Below the pieces are notes generated by a model that saw only the letters and a list, made by a program, of their open reading frames with translations, ran no database searches and had not been told where the DNA came from. From NCBI GenBank assembly GCA_013166835.1, contig JABLTI010000015.1, forward strand, positions 1 through 64,000: DNA of 64,000 bases, written 5' to 3'. The DNA comes from Promethearchaeati archaeon. GTDB taxonomy: Archaea; Asgardarchaeota; Heimdallarchaeia; JABLTI01. Shown here piece by piece: positions 7,394-14,499 of the stretch. How positions within the stretch are numbered: position 1 is the first letter of the stretch; the number at the start of each line of letters is the position of its first letter. Both the position numbers and the translations under genes were made by a program.

Positions 7394-9991
7394 TTGGATA
7401 TAACTAAAAGAAATACTATAATTAGCCTAGCAGTTGTGGGCCTTATTTCTGTTGGGGTTCTTGTCGGGTTTTCAATTCCATTAGGTATTTTTCCACCTCT
7501 AGGAGAGTTACTTTTTCCAGGGAATGGTCTATGGAACATCGACGAAGAAGTACCAAAAATGGAAGTTATAACTTCCTCCTACCTTACAGAAGATGTAACT
7601 ATTTATCGTGACCAGTGGGGAATACCGCATATTTATGGTCATAGTGAAGAAGATCTTGGGTTTGCCATTGGTTATGTACATGCTCAAGATAGACTTTTAC
7701 AAATGGATCTGGCAAGAAGATCAATCAGAGGACAACTGTCAGAAATAATGGGTGAAAGTTATCTCGCTGATGATAGAAATAGTCTAAATAAATTAATGGA
7801 TTATTGGACTGATGAATCATTAAAGGTAATGGAAGCAAGCAGTCATCCTTCAGATGTAAAACTGATGGCTGTACTAGAAGATTATTGCAATGGAATAAAT
7901 TCTTACATTGATAAAATTAGAACTCTCCCATTAGAGTTTCAATTTCTAGGATATGAACCTGAACACTGGACACCATCAGACACTTTCGCTTTCATAAAAT
8001 ACATGTCTGAAATGTTAACTTGGGGGTACGAGGATTTCATAACAGTTCAGATACAAGATGCAATAGGTGCGGATGGTTTTGCTGAATTGTATGATTATCC
8101 AATACCATATCAAGTTCCTATTTGTACAGATTATGGAGAGTATAATGATTCTGCATTACTTACAGCAAGTTCTGAAAGCTCTATTGATCCGATACTTGTA
8201 GAGTTAAGTAATAGCTTTATTGAAAGTATAATGACGATTCCTAAGGAAAAACAATTCTTTGAGCAAACAGAAATTATAGGTTCAAATAATTGGGCAGTAA
8301 ATGGCAGTAAAACAGCATCTGGAAAACCAATTATAAGTAATGATATGCATCTTAGCTTTAACGTACCTGGTATTTGGTATGAAGCACATTTGGTTGACAT
8401 TTCTCCTGGTGCAGATTTCAATCTTTATGGTTTCTTTTTAGCAGGTGTTCCTTGGCCCATTGTCGGACATAATTCATATGTCGGATGGGGTCTAACTAAC
8501 GCAGCATTTGATGTCATTGATTGGTACTATTATGATGTAGTAAATGACACTCACTACATGTATAAAGGTGAACCAACTCCCTATGAAATCATTGAATATG
8601 ATATAAAAGTAAAGGGTAGAGCACCTGAACACTTTGAAATTAAAACAACAGTTCATGGACCTGTATTCGAAACTGTTGGAACAGATTATGATATGACTAA
8701 TTATACCAACAAAGTATTTGCATGTAAATGGATAGGGCAAAGTGTAACACTAGAAAGCAGAGCTATCTATGAATTTTCTCATGCGAAAAACCGGGCTGAA
8801 TTTGATACCGCTTCAAGCTTTTTCTCTACTCCTGCTCAGAACATCCATTATGGAGATATCTATGGAAATATTGGCATTCGTCCTACTGGTAAAGCACCGA
8901 TTAGAAATGATACTGGAATACCTGATTGGCATTTAGGTAATGGATCAATGATTTACAACGGTTCTGCTGGTCATGGTGAATGGATTGGGTTTATCCCCTT
9001 TGAGGATTTACCTCATACAGAAAATCCAGAAACAGGTTATGTATTATCTGCGAATCAGATCTCTGCAGGACCGGAATATTTAGCAAATTATACCATACAA
9101 AATCCAATTGATGTCTCAAATGGTTACAGAGCAAGAAGAATTAATACCTTATTGTCAACACATGATAATTTAACCGTTGAGGACATGATAGAAATTCAAC
9201 TGGATTGTTATTCTACAAAAGCAGGTAATTTCTCAACATATCTTCTTGATGTCATTGGTACCATGCCAAGTAAGACTACAGTACAACAAGAAGCTTATGA
9301 ATTACTCCAAGGTTGGAATTTCATGCAAGACAAAGATCTCGCAGCACCATCTATATTCAATGTATGGTTTGACATATATCAACAAGAAGTTTTTAATGAT
9401 GATGTCATCAATCTTGGAAGTCATAGATATCCATCACGCGCAGTCCTTGAATGGTTAACCAAGAATAATGCTACCTCAAAGTGGTTTGACAACATAGATA
9501 CTCCTGCAGTTGAAACAAGAGATGATATTATTTTACTTGCTTTTGAAAAAGCAATAACAGCATTGGCAACCCACTTTGAATCTCCTGTTGTATCAACATG
9601 GCTTTGGGGTGAAATTCATCGAGCATACTTCCCGCATCTAACAGGATTACCATTTTTAGGATATGGACCTGTATCTGTAGATGGAACAGGTGACACGGTT
9701 ACACCTTTTGGTTGGAGTACTCTCTACTTCAATGGTGAAATTCGTCCTGCTACCGCAACAAGTGGTGCTTCTGAAAGGATGATTCTTGATTTTGGGAATC
9801 TAAGCAATTCAATTTCAGTTATACCATCTGGACAAAGAGGTATTTCTAATTCGATACACTACATAGACCAATTGTTGTTATACTTAGATGGAGAATACCA
9901 TACTCAGTATTTTGCTGCTGACTCCATAGCGGAATTCAAGGAAAGCTGGATTGAATCAACTTTAATCCTAAAAGCTGAAGGAGGATTATAA
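7394..9991 (+). CDS. Penicillin acylase family N-terminal-nucleophile hydrolase, exported
   Basis: This 865-residue protein belongs to the penicillin amidase/acyl-homoserine-lactone acylase family, which cleaves amide bonds. A signal anchor covers residues 8-35 (IISLAVVGLISVGVLVGFSI). The A-chain region has the family motif IYRDQWGIPHIYG near residue 68 and GYVHAQDRLLQMDLARR near 97. The self-cleavage site is GSNNWAVNG, which makes Ser297 the new N-terminal nucleophile of the B chain, followed by NDMHL. Length is usual for the family. The TTG start follows GGAGATAG. Three bases separate it from a small membrane protein gene downstream, so the two form an operon. The enzyme would act outside the membrane; the natural substrate (N-acyl lactone, acyl peptide or other amide) is unknown. 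Confidence 0.88.
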   Translation: MDITKRNTIISLAVVGLISVGVLVGFSIPLGIFPPLGELLFPGNGLWNIDEEVPKMEVITSSYLTEDVTIYRDQWGIPHIYGHSEEDLGFAIGYVHAQDRLLQMDLARRSIRGQLSEIMGESYLADDRNSLNKLMDYWTDESLKVMEASSHPSDVKLMAVLEDYCNGINSYIDKIRTLPLEFQFLGYEPEHWTPSDTFAFIKYMSEMLTWGYEDFITVQIQDAIGADGFAELYDYPIPYQVPICTDYGEYNDSALLTASSESSIDPILVELSNSFIESIMTIPKEKQFFEQTEIIGSNNWAVNGSKTASGKPIISNDMHLSFNVPGIWYEAHLVDISPGADFNLYGFFLAGVPWPIVGHNSYVGWGLTNAAFDVIDWYYYDVVNDTHYMYKGEPTPYEIIEYDIKVKGRAPEHFEIKTTVHGPVFETVGTDYDMTNYTNKVFACKWIGQSVTLESRAIYEFSHAKNRAEFDTASSFFSTPAQNIHYGDIYGNIGIRPTGKAPIRNDTGIPDWHLGNGSMIYNGSAGHGEWIGFIPFEDLPHTENPETGYVLSANQISAGPEYLANYTIQNPIDVSNGYRARRINTLLSTHDNLTVEDMIEIQLDCYSTKAGNFSTYLLDVIGTMPSKTTVQQEAYELLQGWNFMQDKDLAAPSIFNVWFDIYQQEVFNDDVINLGSHRYPSRAVLEWLTKNNATSKWFDNIDTPAVETRDDIILLAFEKAITALATHFESPVVSTWLWGEIHRAYFPHLTGLPFLGYGPVSVDGTGDTVTPFGWSTLYFNGEIRPATATSGASERMILDFGNLSNSISVIPSGQRGISNSIHYIDQLLLYLDGEYHTQYFAADSIAEFKESWIESTLILKAEGGL

Positions 9992-9992
9992 A

Positions 9993-10439
9993 ATGTCAAG
10001 CAAAACAGTAGCAAAAGAGGAACAAAAAACCCGAAGCGAGAAAATAGAGCAATTCAACAAAATAATGTTTTATGCTGCTCCCGCTCTTGGTTTTGTCATA
10101 GCGTTTGCATTAGCATTCACACCTGTCTGGCATTTAGCTATACTTGCTGGAATAATTGCAGGAGCATTTTATAATAAAATGAAACAAGGTGTTGTTGCAG
10201 GACTCATTGGCATTGGGTTAGGTTGGACCCTCTACGTGATAATCAAAACTTCCACATCGAATATTGAGACATTGCTGAATCAAGTAGGCGGAATTATTTT
10301 TGATTCCTATGGACTGGGTTGGTTATTCAAAGTAGCCATAATCATTCTTGGGTTTGCATTCGGAGCTCTAGGCGGTACACTCGGAAGTGGAATAAGAAAA
10401 TTAATCTGTCTGCAAAAAGAAACAACACAGAACGAATAA
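9993..10439 (+). CDS. Small multi-pass membrane protein linked to the acylase
   Basis: This 148-residue protein has a charged N-terminus followed by about four hydrophobic segments (around residues 25-42, 44-60, 66-83 and 107-130) and a short polar tail. Many small residues (GxxxG-like AGIIAGAF and GALGGTLGSG) suggest tight helix packing. No family is recognised. It starts one base after the acylase stop codon, so it is almost certainly cotranslated. It may anchor or assist export of the acylase, which is inferred from operon structure only. An AAGGAG/CTCCTT terminator hairpin overlaps its stop. Confidence 0.65.
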   Translation: MSSKTVAKEEQKTRSEKIEQFNKIMFYAAPALGFVIAFALAFTPVWHLAILAGIIAGAFYNKMKQGVVAGLIGIGLGWTLYVIIKTSTSNIETLLNQVGGIIFDSYGLGWLFKVAIIILGFAFGALGGTLGSGIRKLICLQKETTQNE

Positions 10440-10456
10440 GGAGAAACTAACTCCTT
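10438..10456 (+). terminator. Terminator hairpin of the acylase operon
   Basis: AAGGAG (10438-10443) pairs with CTCCTT (10451-10456) across a 7-base loop and is followed by a T-rich run. Confidence 0.55.
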
Positions 10457-10527
10457 TCTTTTTTTCTTTTAAGATTATTACTAAATTAAATAAGGACAAA
10501 ATACAACTTAACTCAAGGGTAAAGAAA

Positions 10528-10854
10528 ATGGCTCGTAAAAAATACAAAATCGAATTAGAGATTTACGAAAGTGGTTGTCCGTATCATAAAATTGGAGATA
10601 AATTTTCAATTCCTCAAGATAAAGGAAAAATCTGCTCGTGGCTCTATGACAGTGCTAATACAATGATTAGAATTCTCGAGTATGATGGAAAACTGCCTTG
10701 GGGATATCAAGGAACGCCATACGAGAAAATCATAAATAAAGATGGGGTAACTACAGAATTTGTTAGATGTCCAGATCCGACCTCAGCGGGAGTAGTTTTA
10801 AAAATAACAAGAACTAAACTACCGAAGGATCAAATAAAAACATTTGTACCATAA
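10528..10854 (+). CDS. TIGR04076 family protein
   Basis: This 108-residue protein matches the compact TIGR04076 pattern: a beta-strand start (KYKIELEIYES), GCPYHKIGDKF-(S/T)-I, an ICSW-(L/A)-Y segment, a central hydrophobic helix, and a PWGY plus RCPDP-(T)-AGVV-K-I end. The conserved Cys residues at GCP, ICSW and RCPD may bind metal, but the family has no settled function. It has its own spacer on both sides and is followed by the TPR gene after 28 bases, so the two may be cotranscribed. No signal peptide is present; it should be cytosolic. Confidence 0.65.
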   Translation: MARKKYKIELEIYESGCPYHKIGDKFSIPQDKGKICSWLYDSANTMIRILEYDGKLPWGYQGTPYEKIINKDGVTTEFVRCPDPTSAGVVLKITRTKLPKDQIKTFVP

Positions 10855-10882
10855 CAGACGAATGATTTGTAGTTGAAGCAAA

Positions 10883-11656
10883 ATGGCTGAACCAGAAAAA
10901 GACTATGAAATGCTCAATATTGAAGGCGTGTACGCAATTCTTAATGGAGAACTAGAGAAAGCAATAAAGCTCTTTGAAGAAGCAATAAAAATGGAAGAGA
11001 ATTGCTTTGAAAGCTTATGCAATTTAGGAAAAACCTATCTCCTCAAGGAAGAATATGAGAAAGCTATTGAGTACTTTGGGAAGTCTCTGGAGAAGAATCC
11101 TCAATTCGTAGAAACACTTCATAATCTAGGAGTAACCTATTCGCGAATGAGGGATCTAGATAAAGCAATAAATTATTATCAAAAAGTGGTTGAGATAAAC
11201 GAAAAATACTTCGAGAGCTGGTACAACCTTGGAAATAGTTACTACGAAAAAGGGGAACTGCAAGAAGCAATAAAGTACTACAGAAAAGCAGTGAAAGCAA
11301 ATCCGAATTTCGCAGACGCATACTTCAATTTAGGAAATACCTACAGAGAATTGCAACAATACGACCTAGCGAAATCAGCCTATAGAGAGATCTTAAAACT
11401 AAGACAAGACGATGCCGCAGTATATTACAACCTAGGATATGTTTTGCAAATAACAGATGACCTTGAAGGAGCAATAAAGAATTACCTCTTAGCAATAAGA
11501 CTAGATGAAAAATACCTGAAAGCGATGATTAATCTAGGATTAGCCTACCAAAGCAAAGGAGACATAACAGAGGCAAAAGAGTGGTTTGAAAAAACATTGA
11601 AGATTCATCCAGAACTAGAAATAGCAAAAAACAAACTGCAAGAATTAAAAGAATAA
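10883..11656 (+). CDS. TPR repeat protein
   Basis: This 257-residue protein is built almost entirely from seven tetratricopeptide repeats of 34 residues. They run from about residue 9 to 250, each with the W/L-G-Y-A-F-A-P consensus (for example NLGNSYYEKGELQEAIKYYRKA). The repeats form a helical solenoid for protein-protein contacts. No signal peptide or enzymatic domain is attached. It lies 28 bases after the TIGR04076 gene on the same strand and ends before a GAGGTTT/AAACCTC terminator hairpin. The partner is unknown. Confidence 0.85.
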   Translation: MAEPEKDYEMLNIEGVYAILNGELEKAIKLFEEAIKMEENCFESLCNLGKTYLLKEEYEKAIEYFGKSLEKNPQFVETLHNLGVTYSRMRDLDKAINYYQKVVEINEKYFESWYNLGNSYYEKGELQEAIKYYRKAVKANPNFADAYFNLGNTYRELQQYDLAKSAYREILKLRQDDAAVYYNLGYVLQITDDLEGAIKNYLLAIRLDEKYLKAMINLGLAYQSKGDITEAKEWFEKTLKIHPELEIAKNKLQELKE

Positions 11657-11704
11657 ATTCGACTTTTAAACAAACAAAAATATCCAGAAAAAGAGTTTTC
11701 AATA

Positions 11705-11722
11705 GAGGTTTATCCAAACCTC
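11705..11722 (+). terminator. Terminator hairpin after the TPR gene
   Basis: GAGGTTT (11705-11711) pairs perfectly with AAACCTC (11716-11722) over a 4-base loop, 48 bases after the stop codon. Confidence 0.5.
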
Positions 11723-11751
11723 AGTTCATTTATAAGTATTTAAATAAAATT

Positions 11752-11866
11752 TGGTGAGTTAGCATCGAATATATGAGCTACAACTCAAAAGACCTAGATT
11801 TATTACAGGGTGCAAAATCCAGATAAGAACACCGCTCATTTTTCTGCACCCTATAAATCTATATTT
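11752..11866 (+). ncRNA. Candidate two-hairpin non-coding RNA
   Basis: TTTATAAG at 11729-11736 is a good TATA box, and a transcript would begin about 25 bases later. There, TGAGTT plus AGC (11755-11763) pairs with GCT and AACTCA (11777-11779, 11782-11787). A second, larger hairpin pairs TAGATTTAT (11795-11803) and AGGGTGCA (11807-11814) with TGCACCCT (11845-11852) and ATAAATCTA (11853-11861), 17 bp with one 3-base bulge and a 30-base loop. No open reading frame explains this stretch, which lies between the TPR gene terminator and the metallo-hydrolase start at 11951. The RNA family is unknown, and a 5' leader of the downstream gene is an alternative. Ends are approximate. Confidence 0.5.
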
Positions 11867-11950
11867 TAAATAAATAAACACTCAGTTTATCTGCCAAAAA
11901 AGTAAAAAGGAAAAAATAGATAGAATTCTTAGTTCTAAAAGGTGCAAATT

Positions 11951-12613
11951 ATGAAAGTAAATTGGATTGGTCACTCAGGAGTTATAATCGAAGATCAAGG
12001 AAAGACAATTTTGATAGATCCCTGGATAACAGGGAACCCTGTAGCAAAAATAAAAGTAGAGGATATTAAGAAAGCAGATGTGGTATTTGTTAGTCACGGT
12101 CACGGTGATCATGGCTTTGATGATGCTGTTCTTATCTGTAAGAATACTGGAGCTACTTTTGTTGGTATTTTTGAGCTTGCAAATGAAGCCAAAGGTAAAG
12201 GTGTTGAAACAGTCATTGGAGGAAATGTTGGCGGTACCGCTAAAGCTGCTGATATTGAATTTGTCTATACAACTGCTACCCATAGTACTACTGTTGGTGT
12301 AGCGGTAGGTTTCGTTATCAAGCTTCCTTCCTACACAATCTTCCATCCCGGGGATACAGGACTATTCATGGATATGAAGTTATTAGGTGAATTATACGAT
12401 ATCGATTTAGCTTTTCTTCCGATTGGTTCCTTATATACCATGGGTCCATTAGAAGCTGCTAAAGCTCTCGAGCTTCTTAGTTGTCAAAAAGTAGTTCCTA
12501 TTCATTACATGACTTTCCCAGTTTTAGTTCAAGATGCAGAAGAATTCAAGAAAATTGCGGGTCCAATGGTGGATGTTATTGCTCTTGAACCAGGCGAAGA
12601 AATAGAAATTTAA
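11951..12613 (+). CDS. UPF0173 metal-dependent hydrolase (metallo-beta-lactamase fold)
   Basis: This 220-residue protein begins KVNWIGHSG, as UPF0173 members do, and carries VSHGHGDHGFDD, the H-x-H-x-D-H zinc motif of the metallo-beta-lactamase superfamily. Further metal ligands are the His in TATHSTTVG, FHPGDTG and the terminal VPIHYMTFP. Length matches the family. The ATG at 11951 is preferred over the in-frame GTG at 11942 because AAGGTG (11938-11943) then sits 7 bases upstream as ribosome-binding site and the family start is preserved. The substrate is not known for this family. The gene stands alone, downstream of a structured RNA candidate. Confidence 0.85.
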   Translation: MKVNWIGHSGVIIEDQGKTILIDPWITGNPVAKIKVEDIKKADVVFVSHGHGDHGFDDAVLICKNTGATFVGIFELANEAKGKGVETVIGGNVGGTAKAADIEFVYTTATHSTTVGVAVGFVIKLPSYTIFHPGDTGLFMDMKLLGELYDIDLAFLPIGSLYTMGPLEAAKALELLSCQKVVPIHYMTFPVLVQDAEEFKKIAGPMVDVIALEPGEEIEI

Positions 12614-12643
12614 TTGATTTCGCTTTCTTCCTTTTTCTTTTCT

Positions 12644-12832
12644 TTATTGGCCAGCGAATCCAACAATATATCCGCAATCTACACAATAAGCTATAGCATA
12701 TGGCGTTCGTAATAGTACTCTGCCAATTTTAGGGTCTTCTTTTCCTTTCCTTAAGTTTTCTTCACTCATGATGAATTTGTATGTAAACTCGTTTCCTCCG
12801 CACTCTGGGCATTTTGGTTCTGCAATTTTCAT
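12644..12832 (-). CDS. Small zinc-ribbon protein
   Basis: This 62-residue protein has two Cys pairs, CPEC (residues 8-11) and CVDC (residues 51-54), in the arrangement of a single zinc ribbon with a long insertion between the knuckles. AGGTGA precedes the ATG. It is cytosolic, with no membrane segment. It lies convergent to the metallo-hydrolase and divergent from the B-box gene. Small zinc ribbons of this type in archaea serve in nucleic-acid or protein binding, but the specific role is not visible. Confidence 0.7.
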   Translation of the reverse strand: MKIAEPKCPECGGNEFTYKFIMSEENLRKGKEDPKIGRVLLRTPYAIAYCVDCGYIVGFAGQ

Positions 12833-12979
12833 TTTGTCACCTACTATTTTTCCTTCTATACTTTCTCTTCTCTTTCATTTTATTTTTTCTATCTTTACAT
12901 TGAGATAATAGTTAAAAAGGGTTAAGTTTAAAATTTCTACATCAGTTTTCCTTACTAATAGTTCAAAGAGGGACAATAA

Positions 12980-14236
12980 TTGAAGTGCTGTTACGATCCA
13001 GAAATTGAAGCTGATGGAGCATGTGTGAATTGCCGAGCTCCTTTATGCAAAACTTGTCATACAGAAGCTGATCTAGCTGACGGTCTTTGTATTGCTTGTA
13101 GTCGACAAAAGAAATCCTTTCGTTTCTATGGGTATTTCAGAATAGGTATGTGCAGTCTTGGTATGGTTTGGCTTGCGCTTGCCTTTTTGGTTGTATTCCC
13201 TGGGGACATGCAAAGCGGTTTTACTTATGGTCTCCTAGGTTTATTAGGTGCGTTCGCTCTTAACACCGTTGGAGCTCAAGTAATTCAACGTAGTACTTTG
13301 TGGGGTCTCAAACCGGAAACAAGAGTCTTTGTGAGTCTTCATCGTTATTCAATCACTGGAAATAAAATGTATTTCAATCAAGCATTAAGAGCTATGAAAA
13401 AAATTGAAGACATAACTCCATTTAAAGATGCACTTTTTGATCAAATAGTTTCCATTCTTATTAACTTGCCTTTTGATTTACCCTCTGATTGGGTTGAGTA
13501 TCTTTGCGAAAACTTCAACATGACTGAAGAGGAACTTCTCGGCGGTATCATGGAATTCGGGATAGATGTTTTTGAGGATAACATTTTCAATCATCATGTC
13601 TATCAAGCAATTGAACCTTACATCGAAATTCTTAAACGAACAGATAATGAGAAACTGTATCATGAATTGATTGATAAGATTCTTACTCGATTAAATACCA
13701 TTGATTTCAAAGCGGTTAATCGTCCTCCTGTTTATACTGTTCCCGGAATGCAACAACAGCAACCAGCTCAACAAGAAAATCCAAATGTTATTCGTGATCG
13801 TGCGTTTTTAACCGAACTAAAAATGATTGATGCTGAATTAGAAGATTTTTTGACAAGAACTAAGCGAAAAAGTGATTGGAAAGCAATTTCAGATATCATT
13901 GACAATTATCAGTTACCAAAAGTTCCCAAAAGCACCTTTGAAGCGGCTAAAGCAATGGCTGCTCAAACCCAACAACAACTCAAAGGACCTGATGGTGTTG
14001 CAGGAACTAAAGATGATTTAGGTGATCCGAGTAAAGTGAAAATTTGTGCGGAATGTGGTATTTCTTTCTCAGAGGTGCAACTCTCAACTTATGTTTTCAG
14101 AGACATTTCAGTTAATGTTTGCTCTGAGTGTTTATCTACTTTAGAGAAAGATGGTCATCGAGAGCCACGATTATTAGCTAGTATTCGTAAACCTAAAGAA
14201 TACAAGAAATTAGTAGATGAATCTGAAGAAGATTAA
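12980..14236 (+). CDS. B-box-like zinc-finger membrane protein
   Basis: This 418-residue protein starts with a B-box-like zinc finger (residues 3-43): C-x6-9-C-x2-C-x4-C-x2-C-H and a final C-x2-C, seen as CVNCRAPLCKTCH and CIAC. Two adjacent membrane segments follow (about 55-72 and 78-97). A long helical cytosolic region comes next, with a Gln-rich patch near 258. A second zinc knuckle lies at the C-terminus (CAECGISF then CSECL). The TTG start is supported by AGAGGGAC 7 bases upstream. B-boxes are common in eukaryotic TRIM ubiquitin ligases and in Asgard and other archaeal membrane proteins; whether this one handles ubiquitin-like partners is unknown. Confidence 0.72.
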   Translation: MKCCYDPEIEADGACVNCRAPLCKTCHTEADLADGLCIACSRQKKSFRFYGYFRIGMCSLGMVWLALAFLVVFPGDMQSGFTYGLLGLLGAFALNTVGAQVIQRSTLWGLKPETRVFVSLHRYSITGNKMYFNQALRAMKKIEDITPFKDALFDQIVSILINLPFDLPSDWVEYLCENFNMTEEELLGGIMEFGIDVFEDNIFNHHVYQAIEPYIEILKRTDNEKLYHELIDKILTRLNTIDFKAVNRPPVYTVPGMQQQQPAQQENPNVIRDRAFLTELKMIDAELEDFLTRTKRKSDWKAISDIIDNYQLPKVPKSTFEAAKAMAAQTQQQLKGPDGVAGTKDDLGDPSKVKICAECGISFSEVQLSTYVFRDISVNVCSECLSTLEKDGHREPRLLASIRKPKEYKKLVDESEED

Positions 14237-14499
14237 GACTAGTTCTTACTTTCCTTCTTTTTCTTTTCATTTTTCCTCTCCTATTTTTCCCATTTTTAAT
14301 TCGAGGTTCAGAGTTATTAGATTAATCGAATTTTGCATTAAAAATCGCAAAAAAACTGTGAATTTCGAAAATTACTTTACAAGTAAAATAAAAGAATCTT
14401 TTTTAATTGGTTTGACAATTAGAGTGTATCAGAAATATTTTTACATTAAAACCTAACATCTTATTGTTTAGCTACTAATTTATTTGTGAGTGGAAGATT

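Noticed and set aside
14217-14456. Plus-strand frame of 79 codons after the B-box gene
   Set aside because: It overlaps the end of the B-box gene, is Ser/Phe/Lys-rich as expected for AT-rich DNA, and lacks a ribosome-binding site or any recognisable pattern.
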